Of a stretch of 64,000 bases of DNA, positions 10,010 to 20,646 are shown one piece after another. This stretch comes from Adineta ricciae. Taxonomy: Eukaryota; Rotifera; Eurotatoria; Adinetida; Adinetidae. Position 1 is the first letter of the stretch. The number at the start of each line of letters is the position of its first letter. The stretch covers positions 124,001 through 188,000 of the forward strand of contig CAJNOJ010000127.1 in the NCBI GenBank assembly GCA_905250025.1. The letters are read 5' to 3'. The notes beneath the pieces were generated by a model. The model was not told the origin of the DNA. It made no database searches and saw only the letters and a list, made by a program, of their open reading frames with translations. The position numbers were made by a program, and so were the translations under genes.

Positions 10010-11473
10010 ATGCCGAATAACCCCGATATTATTCTCGTCTTTATTGGCGAATCTGGAGCTGGGAAATCGACATGTATAAATTACTTCGCAAACTTCTTCG
10101 CTCAAACAGGTTTCTCGCAAGACATCGGCTATTCAAAAATTCAAGTTGTTATTCCAAACCGACTCTTCCCTAGTGCTGCAAATGGATTTAACAGTGGTGA
10201 ACGTAACGTTAACGACAAGACAATGAGTCAAACCATGTATTGTAAGGAGTACGATTTCACTTGGTCAACAGCTAATAACCAAACGAGAATTAAAATCGTC
10301 GATACTCCTGGATTCAACGATACAGATTCCAAACGTGATGATAATAATATCCAAGAAATTCTCAAGACTATCGCCAATCTTCCATTTATCACCGGTATTC
10401 TTATCACAATAAATGGCACGAACTCTCGTCTGTCAACATCCGTGAAGAGTGCATTGGAACAACTACGCAGTTCGCTACCGGATAGTATCTTCAATAATCT
10501 ATTCTTTATTTTAACCAATTGCACGGAAGATGGATGCAATTTTGACTTGAAACTAATCCAAGAATATTCACCCGACGAAGAACGTATCTTCTACATGCAG
10601 AATTCCTTGTTCAGTGTGGAAAGTCGTGATGTGATTGAGCAAAATGCGAAGAATGCTCGCCGCGCTGAGACGAACTGGAATGAGTCCATGGATACAATTA
10701 CAGACATCATGACCAAAATGAAACAGATTGGTGAAACATCAACACAAGTGTTTGACGACATGCGTACCAAACGAGAACAGATCGTTGTTCACAAAGAAAA
10801 TCTCATTGAGAAACAAAAGTCATTATTAAACATCATGCACGCAATAAAAACCGAACAGGAGCGCTTGCTCAATGCTCAAAATGACCGAGAAGCCAATCAG
10901 AATTACACGACAACTAGAATGATTGAGCAGATTGATCTAGTGACTAAAGAATATTACAGCACCATCTGCACAGAACATGGAAAAGTAAGCGTATGTCATG
11001 AAAGATGCGGTCTCCACTACAAGTCGGAGGTCAACTTTGAGCATTTTAAAAATTGTGCTGCAGCGGATTCAACTGGCAATAATTGTAAACGTTGTAAATG
11101 CGGCATGAATCAACATTTACATGCGTATGAGATTCCCGTGGCAAGAATGGTTGAACTCGACGAAGTTATTCAATCAAAAAAAGCCGCTTTCGATTCAGCT
11201 TCGAGTGACGAACAGACTATTCAAGGTAAATTACATCAATTAGCTCAAACTCACACACAATTCCAAAATGAGACTATCCAATGTAAGCAAGGAATTCTAA
11301 CTGCGATTCGCGACCTGAAGCAAATATGTTCGCGTTTTAATTTCGCGGAAATGATGCAGACTACTATTGATAAATTGCGACAAGAACAAAGGATTGCACG
11401 GGATCTGCAAGCCAAACAGGAATTTAGTGATACAGCGGATGCTATTGAACAACTTATTCGGCAATTGAAATAA
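10010..11473 (+). CDS. AIG1-like GTPase with Cys/His module (copy A)
   Basis: Single exon, 487 aa. G1 is GESGAGKS at 13-20, G3 is DTPGFND from 98, and the G4 position reads LTNC at 168-171. After the G domain comes a Lys/Glu-rich helix (about 210-315), then a Cys/His cluster: C320, C329-H330-x2-C333, C349-x9-C359-x2-C362-x-C364-x4-H369-x-H371, and a final coiled coil. The cluster has the same spacing as in the GTPase at 25196 and probably binds zinc (inference). The start is the first ATG after the TATA-like box. Copy B is 35910-37373 with a few percent change. Confidence 0.87.
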   Translation: MPNNPDIILVFIGESGAGKSTCINYFANFFAQTGFSQDIGYSKIQVVIPNRLFPSAANGFNSGERNVNDKTMSQTMYCKEYDFTWSTANNQTRIKIVDTPGFNDTDSKRDDNNIQEILKTIANLPFITGILITINGTNSRLSTSVKSALEQLRSSLPDSIFNNLFFILTNCTEDGCNFDLKLIQEYSPDEERIFYMQNSLFSVESRDVIEQNAKNARRAETNWNESMDTITDIMTKMKQIGETSTQVFDDMRTKREQIVVHKENLIEKQKSLLNIMHAIKTEQERLLNAQNDREANQNYTTTRMIEQIDLVTKEYYSTICTEHGKVSVCHERCGLHYKSEVNFEHFKNCAAADSTGNNCKRCKCGMNQHLHAYEIPVARMVELDEVIQSKKAAFDSASSDEQTIQGKLHQLAQTHTQFQNETIQCKQGILTAIRDLKQICSRFNFAEMMQTTIDKLRQEQRIARDLQAKQEFSDTADAIEQLIRQLK

Positions 11474-11833
11474 GACATTTGGATCATCTCTTCTTTTTCC
11501 TTTGTTGTTCTTCCTATTGATTTTGGCCATATGAATAAACAAGAGTTCAAATAAACACATTGACTTATATTAAACATGAGAAAAGATTAGTCGAATATCC
11601 TTCAGAGCTTCTTTCCAGTCATATTTCTGGTACTGCGGATCAATCAGCAGCTCGGAAGCAATAACATTGTTTTTACTGAAAAAAATCTTTTGTTCTTTAT
11701 TTGAGAAATTATATTTCATCGTATAAAACGATTGTACAGATCGTCATGTGCTCCAGATCAAGTCTATCAATGACTATCGTTATGTATGATTTTGGAACAT
11801 TAATTAAATTAAATTTTATTTTTAGAAAAAATA
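11474..11833. other. Convergent 3' flank between GTPase and lyase
   Basis: About 360 bp shared by the 3' UTRs of the convergent genes, with AATAAA-like signals on both strands. The left arm of the foldback described at 12501-12694 starts here at 11763. Confidence 0.45.
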
Positions 11834-12500
11834 TCAATTCGTGTTCATTTCAGCGTGTTTATTGCACTTTGTCCCAACCGAAGCACCAAGCAGTTGATCT
11901 GATACTGGCAAACTCATGGTCACATTTGTCACTGACGACGAAATCATGCATCCTTGACCATATCCAATTCGATCGACTATCACGTTGACACTGCTATTCA
12001 TTCGAAATGGATGAGACGCAGTAATTGTGAAGTCGCTGTCAGTTTCGCTAAACAAATAGGCACCCGCATTATTCAATTGAATATTGATTTCAAACAGGCG
12101 ACTTTTGCATGAAAATGTTGTTGTTACATTATCCCATAGCACAAATGATGCACGTTTCAACGAAGACCAAACAGTTCCATGGAACAGGCTGTTTGTCGAT
12201 ATACATGAAAATACTTGTTGGTCTTCATATTGTTTAATCACTGTTGGCATCATTGCAAGTGAAATATTCGGCAAAATCATATAACGATAATCGAGCGTGT
12301 ATGGTCCTCGGCCATGGTCTATCCATATGGTTAGAGTTCGAGCTGTGACAACATAATCATAGGCACCAATTGTGATAAAGTTTCCAGTTTTCACATCAAT
12401 GTCGATTCCAACAGATGAATATTGATATTGACTTGGCACAACATAACCAACATCTGTTTCTCCCACATGAATCCAGTGAACATTTGATGTTTTGTTTGGT
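11834..12500 (-). pseudogene. Polysaccharide lyase family 8, 3' fragment (copy A), broken at a contig end
   Basis: This fragment encodes about the last 220 residues of the lyase complete at 37731-40001 and keeps its stop codon. Homology with the complete copy ends at 12500; from 12501 the sequence turns back on itself and then hits an N. The fragment contains only the C-terminal beta-sandwich part, so none of the catalytic residues. I treat the truncation as an assembly break rather than a biological one. The missing half may be the fragment at 63324-64000. Confidence 0.7.
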
Positions 12501-12694
12501 CAAGGATGCATGATTTCGTCGTCAGTGACAAATGTGACCATGAGTTTGCCAGTATCAGATCAACTGCTTGGTGCTTCGGTTGGGACAAAGTGCAATAAAC
12601 ACGCTGAAATGAACACGAATTGATATTTTTTCTAAAAATAAAATTTAATTTAATTAATGTTCCAAAATCATACATAACGATAGTCATTGATAGA
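12501..12694. repeat. Perfect inverted copy of 11763-11955 (foldback at contig end)
   Basis: The stretch reads as the exact reverse complement of 11763-11955, with no mismatch that I could see, separated by a 0.54 kb loop. The junction shares a few bases (tggt). It ends directly at the N at 12695. It contains no gene; reading frames in it are reverse copies of those in the left arm. Confidence 0.85.
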
Positions 12695-12695
12695 N
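12695..12695. other. Contig join (single N)
   Basis: A single ambiguous base between the foldback and unrelated coding sequence that starts in mid-gene. Confidence 0.8.
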
Positions 12696-13636
12696 AGTTT
12701 CACCAGCGCAAAGAGATGAATTCATTGAATACCAAGTGCAAAAAACGTTCGAAAATTATGCGGGTAGTGGAAAGGGGGTGATTAAATGTCCCAATACAAA
12801 CTGCAAATGGGCGTTTGAGCCGGAAAATCCACGTGAACAGTTCTGTGTCGTATGTCGATTGTGTCATCACGAATTCTGTTCTCTATGCAACGATCAATAC
12901 CATTACCGAACGGATTGTCAGCAGCTAGCTGAAATTACTCAACAATGGTATTTCTGGTGTAATACAGGTTGAGTATAGATAAATGAATATCGTTAATAGC
13001 TTCCACTTTTCTCATTCTAAGAACGAGGTCATTATCTGGAAAGAAAGGCTAGAGAGGATGCTACGTACGCTGCTCGACTGAAAGAATTTCAACGACAACA
13101 GAGGGAGAATCGCACACGAAATGCTGGATTACAAAAAACGCTACCAAGAATTATTGGCCGATGAAAAATACAAAGAAAAAAACTGTCGTCTTTGTCCACA
13201 TTGTAACAGAGTCGTTCAACATATGGGTGGTTGTTCGTCAATGGTATGTGGACAAGATTTTCATGGTGGAAATAATCAATCTGGTTGTGGTCAAAATTTC
13301 ACATGGGAAAGTGCTAAAAAATACGTACCGACAACAGACCGAAATCCAGAAGATGTAATGCCAGACTTTCATAATCCAAGAAACAAACTTGTTGTGCACG
13401 ATGTAACGTAAGTGAGCCCAACATTTGTTCTTTACTTTCTGTAGATATGTTTTTATAGTTGTGATGCTTGCCACAAGACTGTACGTGGCATTCGATTCGA
13501 TTGTATTCATTGTCCTTTATTGACTTATTGCGAAGATTGCGAACAAAAACACACTCTTCTTCATTCGAACCAGAATGAGCAAGCAGGATCACGACAACAT
13601 GTGTTCAGATTGATTATGACGCCCGATACAGCATAA
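12696..13636 (+). CDS. RBR-type E3 ubiquitin ligase with ZZ finger, 5' part missing and one frameshift
   Basis: Exons (start unknown)-12967, 13022-13407 and 13459-13636. The first visible exon holds an IBR finger (CPNxxC...CRLC...CSLC...H...C). The second carries a RING2-like finger (CRLCPHC...GGCSSMVC...GCGxxFxW), and the third a ZZ zinc finger (CDAC...CIHC...CEDC...H). The protein would transfer ubiquitin through a RING-HECT hybrid mechanism; the substrate is unknown. RING1 is lost at the contig join. In exon 2 the frame breaks in a run of six A at 13133-13138; five A would join the two halves. This is either a sequencing error in a homopolymer or a real lesion. Confidence 0.7.
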
Positions 13637-14408
13637 TGGTTTTTTCAGTTTTCTATTTAGTAATTTTTCAAATTCAAGAACAAAATACAAATCTTGAGAG
13701 GGTAGGTGTAATGAAGACACTACCATTCTCTCAAGATTCTATTGAAGTTTCTGTAGTAAACATTTATTTTAAACAATCGAACATTAGTTTAGATAAGCTT
13801 CTTCAGCTAGAAAGAAAAACTGTGTACAAAAGATTTAACGGATTTAGTATGACGTGATGTTCATGGAAGTTTGTAGTGTTTTTGGTGCGTTATTTTTCCA
13901 AGGTATTACTTGATAGTTGTAGTCGTCATTATTAACTTAGATATTTGAGGATTCGTCAACAACTATTTCTGTTGGCTTAGGAAGTTGAGCTGAACTATCA
14001 CCAGATAGTCCGGTACTGGCTACTATCTCTCAAGATAATTGATCCTATCGGTCCGATCAGAATTCTAGGAATAGTTTACTCATTTATTTTTTCTCATAAG
14101 AACGCACTGAGCTTTTTCTTTCATCAACCGCACATACTTTAGAAAGTGCCAAATATTTTTTCTTTGATACTTTGTAGACTCGAAACAAATATTACGAAAC
14201 AGAGTAAGATGCTCTATCGAGTGGCGTATGGATGATGCACAAGAGTTGCTCAATGGATTCCATGCCCACCCCTTTTCTCTTAAGTTTTCCGTGCGGTGAT
14301 TACATAACAACTAATTGTTAGTCTCTAAGTGTGTTTCAAGTGATATATGTATTTCCAAAATGCAAATCGGAATTATATATCATAAATACTGAGAAAACGC
14401 AAGTGTTT
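13637..14408. other. Intergenic stretch with a small hairpin
   Basis: No gene was recognised. A perfect 11-bp inverted pair (aatcttgagag and ctctcaagatt) with an inner ggtag/ctacc pair spans about 13690-13738, and tctcaagat occurs again near 14027. Confidence 0.45.
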
Positions 14409-16358
14409 TTATTGATAAAATGATGATTTTCGAAATAGACGTGGAAATGTCGATTTGATCGAGCGAAGTATTTTGCCTCGATCTTTTGGGACGATAATGT
14501 CACAATTTGATGTTAGATCATCCCGATTGATCCAAATTTTAATCTTCGACGGAGATGTCTGATCGCGAACAATCAGACATGTTGTGAGTAATTGATGATG
14601 CAGCCATTCTAACAGTTCATCCTTTTTACATTTATAATATTTGAAGATTTTCGGATCTTCGTAGCATTCAAGTACTAATAGTCGAAGAGTTGTCATCTTA
14701 TGAATTAAATCCAAAACGAAATCTCGACTAGAAAGAGGTGCAAAAAGAACTTCACACTGTTTTCCCATCGGTGAGTCAATCAATCGTCTACATTCTTCAT
14801 CACTTAGGTAATCTACGCCATCCAACGAACATCTGGTCAAATCAAGACGACGCACTGATCGACTGGTCAGACGAAAGAATGACGCATGCAATCTGTTGTG
14901 CGAGTAGACCTTCACCGCGTCCCGCGCAGCCATTCCCCCACCCAATCCTCCCCCCCCCCNNNNNNNNNNATGCAATCTGTTGTGCGCGTAGATCTTTAAC
15001 GAGTAGAGCGAAGGCATTTGATCAATTAATAGTTGCAACTGATAATATCCGGTATCCATCGACAGATAAACGACAAGTGATTTCACTTCGTTGAGCGTTT
15101 GATTTGAATATAGAAATGTATTATCAAATGGAATATGCGCAGTGACATGTATAGTCTTGGGAAATGTAATGTTAAATGGATTTAGATCGTTGACTGAATC
15201 GATGGCATCAATTCGATGAAGTTTAACATAGCGAATGTGATTGTAGACTCGATGAGATTTCTCGGCGAGATCAGTCGAACGTTCACAGTATTCATTCGAA
15301 TAATGAAATGACTCGAATGCGTAGGGTAATGTATAGACAATGGTGAGCTTGATTGTATTCGATGGATTCCATCGACAACGAACAAACCACTGATGTTTCT
15401 CAATCCAAAATGGACTTCGAAACGTTTGAAGAATTTGTTCGGCTTGCACATCTCGTCTTATGTTCGGCACGAATTCAAAGATCATTTTAAACTGAAATAA
15501 TTTAAGTCTAGGCAGATGAGTTTCGATAATTTGTTGCCATTCGCTTCCGTCGATGTACGTATTGTTGATCTTTACTTTCAAATGTTGTAAATTCGGAAAT
15601 TTTTCAAACATAATTTTCATTGTACTCGGAAACACATCGAAAGAAACGAATAGTGAAGTCATAGTATGATTCTGCGATTCCAAATAATCATTTGCAGTAT
15701 ACGATCCAATTGTTGTGCTGAGATGTTCAAGATTCGGCGTGCATAATAACAGGCCAAAAAGAGCTTGCAAACCATATTTAACATTCTGAATCCAAAGAAA
15801 CTCGATTGTCGATGAGATTGATGAGATCTGAAAGGGTACGATCAGTTTCTTCTGGATACCATTCAGATTACAATATTTCAGACTCGGAATGTTCCATATA
15901 TTGTCGAACAAATTGAAGATTCGCGTTTGTTTTTCGCCATGCCGATCAGCAATGATTTTCAGAGTAGTTAGAAAATGTAGATGTCGACATTGATGAGTTA
16001 TTTTCATTAATGTGCCGAGAGATTTAATATAATGTAGACAAAGAGTTTGTAGTCGATGAAAACGATCGAGAGTAAAGTATTGAGAGAACAGTATTTCGGT
16101 GAGATTAGGTGTTTCCTCATGCGAAAGACGAAGTGAGCGGATATTCTCGATCGCACATGGAAGGTATTCGTGACAAATCAGATCGAAGTGCTCATTAGGT
16201 AAGGATTGAAAACTGAATTGATGAGCCTCGAAGTGAAGATAGATGGCTCGATTTAGACGAGCATTGAGGCCGTAGAGCGCTCGGAGAAGTTGAATCGTAT
16301 CAAGATAGATGAAGGATTCAAGTAAAACTTCATTTGGTAGGCATTCAAATAGAACCAT
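14409..16358 (-). CDS. F-box protein with leucine-rich-like body, interrupted by an assembly gap
   Basis: About 620-650 aa on the minus strand. The N-terminus (FECLPNEVLLESFIYLD through about residue 45) is an F-box, which would bind Skp1 in an SCF ubiquitin ligase; the rest is a series of irregular Leu-rich segments of the kind seen in the large bdelloid F-box families. The gap at 14960-14969 lies inside it. The code for YAHNRLH occurs on both sides of the gap (14970-14986 and 14886-14902), so the 67 bases between are an artefact, and the frame is continuous without them. Single exon; the C-terminus is complete. Confidence 0.7.
   Translation of the reverse strand: MVLFECLPNEVLLESFIYLDTIQLLRALYGLNARLNRAIYLHFEAHQFSFQSLPNEHFDLICHEYLPCAIENIRSLRLSHEETPNLTEILFSQYFTLDRFHRLQTLCLHYIKSLGTLMKITHQCRHLHFLTTLKIIADRHGEKQTRIFNLFDNIWNIPSLKYCNLNGIQKKLIVPFQISSISSTIEFLWIQNVKYGLQALFGLLLCTPNLEHLSTTIGSYTANDYLESQNHTMTSLFVSFDVFPSTMKIMFEKFPNLQHLKVKINNTYIDGSEWQQIIETHLPRLKLFQFKMIFEFVPNIRRDVQAEQILQTFRSPFWIEKHQWFVRCRWNPSNTIKLTIVYTLPYAFESFHYSNEYCERSTDLAEKSHRVYNHIRYVKLHRIDAIDSVNDLNPFNITFPKTIHVTAHIPFDNTFLYSNQTLNEVKSLVVYLSMDTGYYQLQLLIDQMPSLYSLKIYAHNRLHXXXXGGGGLGGGMAARDAVKVYSHNRLHASFFRLTSRSVRRLDLTRCSLDGVDYLSDEECRRLIDSPMGKQCEVLFAPLSSRDFVLDLIHKMTTLRLLVLECYEDPKIFKYYKCKKDELLEWLHHQLLTTCLIVRDQTSPSKIKIWINRDDLTSNCDIIVPKDRGKILRSIKSTFPRLFRKSSFYQ
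14903..14969. other. Low-quality contig tail plus 10-N gap
   Basis: Bases 14903-14959 align position by position with the start of the next contig (14987 onward) but with many bases changed to C, ending in a C run. This looks like the decayed end of a read. N at 14960-14969. Confidence 0.7.
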
Positions 16359-17663
16359 GTCGATATGAAGAAGAAAAGTCGATTATGTGTTGTATTAATT
16401 CTTGTGAAAATTGATTCTACCAGGAAAGAAATGTGCGTCGATAAAAGTGGAAAACTAATTACAAAGTCTTTTATTCCTCGTAGGTCTATTCTAATGAAAA
16501 TCTTTTCATAACCGTCGTATTTCTCAATGTGGCGTTCTTCTCCATTCGCAGTTCTTATTAATAAAAAATGTCGCATGATTTTCATTTACAATGAATTTTT
16601 CTTCCAACGATAGCCAAATCTTTACATCGTCTTTCTTTCTTCATAGTAGACGTTAATACGATTAACCTAATCATATCATTCTGATAAATAATCATATGAA
16701 TTTAAGGCAAACTTTCGCTTCATATCACAGATAGTTCCTGCTATAATTACCTTTTAAAATGTGATTATTGATTAATTAAAAAGAAACTCTTGCAACGAGG
16801 TTCAATTTGTTCGGGATGAACTCGTTTTTTCTTCTGCCAATTTCACCTACATCCGTACCCTTAACATCAATGTTGTTTTGCAATATATACGACAAGGTCT
16901 TTTCATAATGAATGCTAAACTTCTTAGCTTCTCCTAAGATACATATAATTTCGTATCTTCCTCTCAAATAACAGCAAATACGTAATTTTTGGGCTGCAGA
17001 TGGTATGTGTGGAAACTCATGAGCAATGCAATGGCCTAGCGAATCCGTCTGATAACTTGGATAAAGGTGTAGGATACCATTCGTAGTAAATATAGTTAAC
17101 TCAGAGCTCGTTTTAGTTAAAGATTGCATTCAACTTCTATACAACATCAAGCAAACGCTTGTTGTTGTATCATATAATCTAGTACAATCTAAAATACCAC
17201 TATGGGGTCAGATCCTCCGGTAATCAGTACATTTCCATTACGTAGCAAATATTTGAGTTTGAGAGGAAGTGCATTGACAGTAACGAGTCATTACAGGTTT
17301 TAGCAACAGCCCGTGAGTAATGGAAATCTTCCACTCATGACTCTCTCTCTCAAATGATCGTATTTCATAAAAATTATTCACACCAGCGTAATCTCGCCCT
17401 TTCAGCATGTTTTGCTTTTTCTCTCTCTTCCACAGCTTCCAAAGGCTTTGCTTTCGTTGTCATACACAATCTATCAGCGAAATCTTGCAAAAAAAACGAG
17501 AAAGAGGAGAATTAATGCGCAAAAAAATGAGTAATGATTTTTTCGATTCTTCAAAATGCATGACGCTTGACAAATCCACTCAAAATGTCTGCAACTAAAA
17601 CTCACACTTATTTGTATAACTTGAAGAAACATTCTCTACACTTGTTTTAGATTTTCGAAGAAT
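16359..17663. other. Intergenic stretch, one doubtful reading frame
   Basis: About 1.3 kb. A 117-aa minus-strand frame at 17129-16776 has no recognised motif, no hydrophobic leader and no second copy to test it, so I do not call it a gene. A pyrimidine-rich stretch occurs at 17340-17440. Nothing else was seen. Confidence 0.4.
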
Positions 17664-20309
17664 ATGGCAACTTCCACTCGATTGAGAAACGATCAGCAAC
17701 TTGAAATTTTTTGCATTGCTTGGCTAGATGACAACACTCAAGCCACTGATAATCGGGAAACGGAACAACATTTGCGCTCAATTATTAATCGTCTCAAGCG
17801 ATTTAGAAATGTCGAAGAATGCGAAAGATTTATCAAGGATCGATCGACAGATGATCGAATCATTCTCATTACTAGTGGTCGATTAGGTCGAAAAATTGTC
17901 CCAGCAATTCACTCAATCCGGCAAATTATATCAGTTTATATATACTGTATGGACGAGGCAGGTAACAAGGAGTGGTCCAAGATATACACAAAAGTAAGAA
18001 AAAGAATCACTGACCATTTGTTTTGTTTATTGATCTTTACCGGTAGGTCAAAGCTGTCATGACTCAATTGGATAAGCTCGTGCTTCGTATCAAAGCCGAC
18101 CATAAAGTTCAACAAATTATCGAACAGCCATTGTGCATGGATGTATTCACTCCCGGGAATTCAACTGGTAGCGTCAATGGTAAATTCGTTTTCACACAAG
18201 TTCTCATCGAATGTCTTTTACGACTTAAATATAACGAGCAGGACAAAAAGGAACTTATCAAACGAGTACAAAAAGAATACGAAGGTAATGGATTCGAGCT
18301 GGACAATATCAGAGAATTTCAAGAATCCTATTCGCCTAGTGACGCTATATGGTGGTATACACGAGATACATTCTTTTTCAAGACACTCAATGGTGTTTTA
18401 CGTACGGAAAATCTTCACATGATCTTTTTGTTTCGTTCGTATATTGCGGATATTCAACATCAACTAAAAAGACATCAAGTTAGAAAAGCTGTGCGCGTTT
18501 ATCGTGGACAATTGATATCGAAAAATGAACTGAAAAAATTACAACAGTCCTGTGAGCAATTTATCTTTATAAATTCATTCTTTTCGACCAGTGTTAACGA
18601 CGAAAGCGCTCGGCGATTTCTCTGTGGCAATGATGTTTCGGAGAATCTTGAACGAGTATTATTTGAAATCCATGCTGATTGTCAAACAGCTGCAACAAAA
18701 CCATTTGCTAATATTCAATCGCTTAGTGATTATCCGGATGAAGAGGAAGTTCTGTTCATGATTGGCTCGATCTTTCGTTTGAAGAGCGTCCTTCGTAGTA
18801 ACGATGAAGACATGTGGATAGTTCGAATGACGCTGTGCAGTGAAAATGATAGTAGTTTACAAGATGTTCTACGATATATGAAGCAACAATTAGGTGAGGG
18901 TGAAACAAGTCTTCGAACTTTAGGAAAAGTCTTATGGAAAATGGGAGATCTAGATTTAGCTGAATTCTATTTGACTCGTCTTCTGAATAATCTTCCACCG
19001 CAGGATCCGGTTATCGGCGATCTATATGAAGAGCTCAGCGAAATTGCAGGACTGAGAAAAAATTTTGATAAGAGTATTGAATATAAAAACAAAGCATTGG
19101 AATATCAAAAAGCGAAAAAGTTATTGCCTAAACCAGACTCCACTGAAGATCACAAGCCGAAAAGTAAGTCGATAAAAGTGCGAATGTGTTCAACTACATT
19201 CTTATTCTAATCTTAAAAATTGAACTTTTATGTCGTTGCAAGAACCTGTATCGCCGATACCTCCATTTAAAAAGTCGCCCACTCCATCACACAGTAAAGA
19301 GGCGCCGCTTAATGGAAACAATGTTCCTGCACAAACGTGGCCGGTCTTTTCTGAATTGGGTCTACAGATTGTTTTTGCTCAACACACAAGTGTGATTACG
19401 GTCGACCATGGAGCAACACATGCAGAAATTTTGGTTCGAACGCCGGATAACATTGAACTAGTCGGTTCGCTCAAAAATGGCTGCGATGAGGAAGTCTTCG
19501 GTGGAAATAGAGTTTTCTTTAATAGACACAGAAGACTGTGGCAATGTCTTTTCGCACCCAACGACAACGGGACATTCACGGCTACGATCTATGCGAAACG
19601 AAAATTAGATCTACGCAGCTTTACGAGTGCATGCAGTTACATTCTCGAAGCGAGACAAATTCCTTTGATACCCTTATCATATCCTACCACATGGCAGCTG
19701 TTTCACGATCTCGATCTTGAAATCGAAATGCCGTACAATCATGCTACCATTACCTGGCCCAAGAGTGCATCTTATGTTGAAATTCGAATGCGAGCTCCTG
19801 ATCACGTATACCTCTCATGTGATATTCTATATAACAAACGGAAAATCGATGGTGGAGCGTTGGCACAGTTCGATGCCACTAAGCATAACTGGCAACTGTT
19901 GTTTGCGCCCCAGCACACAGGTTTGCATACGTTATTTGTCTATGCGAAACAGGAGAATGATAGTGATCCAACTTTACACTCAGTTGCCCAATTCAATCTT
20001 GATGTAACTCATATTAGTCATCCAGTTAAATTTCCAATAACATACAAACAATTCAAGTCAAAGAGATGTCGTATTATTGAACCTCTTTATGGACCACTTA
20101 AACAGAACTTTCCAGTGTTGATTCATTGCATAGTGCCCGATGCAGTCGATGTAGATGTGATGATTGACTCCAACTGGAGTCGAAGTCAAGATTACCATGA
20201 TCCCATTTTCAAGAAAATCGTAACAGTGGGCTCAAAAGAAGTGGAAGTTCTTGGAAAATACGCTCAACAGAACACTTATAGTACACTTTTTAAATATACC
20301 GTTGAATAG
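17664..20309 (+). CDS. Arginine-type mono-ADP-ribosyltransferase fused to TPR and KY/hillarin-like domains
   Basis: Exons 17664-17993, 18047-19163 and 19243-20309, total 837 aa; both introns are GT-AG and in frame. Residues 1-110 are an alpha/beta domain of unknown type. The ART domain has the R-S-E set of arginine-specific enzymes: R263 in VYRGQ, FSTS at about 289-292, and EEE at about 342-344 (E-x-E). These enzymes move ADP-ribose from NAD onto arginine. About 400-480 reads as TPR-like helices. The third exon holds beta-rich repeats (QTWPVFSELGL and TTWQLFHDLDL) like the C-terminal domains of kyphoscoliosis-peptidase/hillarin proteins, without a transglutaminase core. No signal peptide is seen, so it is probably cytosolic. 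Confidence 0.8.
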
Positions 20310-20646
20310 TCCTTTTTCATCCAACTAAAATCTGAGAAACATACATATGCACTAAAAGACTGGTCATCATCGTGTGCACTGTTGAAATCTTTTTTCTCTC
20401 CCACTATGGCAAGTCTAGCAGATGCATGATGGATGTAATTTTAGGAAAGACCTATGAGTACGGCAGCCTTGTTTTGTTTTTTCGTCGAAACCTTCAAATC
20501 GATTATATAGTATCGAATATCTCTTTCACAAATAAAGTGTCTATTTTGTTAGCTTCATCGTAGAGCAAGATTAAAAAGTCATCTGTGTATTGTGAATGGA
20601 TATAAATAATAGAAATATCCGTTTCTTTTTCATCAAGGTGGTATCA
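20310..20646. other. Intergenic stretch, no gene seen
   Basis: Short AT-rich spacer. It includes a likely AATAAA signal near 20531 and the upstream region of the kringle gene (gatataaat near 20599 could be a TATA box). Confidence 0.4.

Larger units (their letters stand above)
1..12500. repeat. Segmental duplication, copy A (pairs with 25926-38397)
   Basis: Eight genes, their introns and their spacers occur in the same order and orientation at an offset of about 25.9 kb. Exon lengths are identical except for single-codon indels. Coding divergence by eye is about 4-5 percent, spacers nearer 9 percent. The left edge is outside the window; the right edge is a contig break. Confidence 0.9.

Noticed and set aside
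10228..10539. Antisense frame of 103 aa conserved in both copies (also at 36128)
   Set aside because: Shadow of the GTPase coding strand; it is kept only because the sense strand is.
12391..12687. Second lyase-like frame on the minus strand
   Set aside because: It is the mirror image of 11763-11988 in the foldback, not an independent gene.
16776..17129. 117-aa minus-strand frame
   Set aside because: No motif, no second copy to test conservation, no promoter or splice partner.
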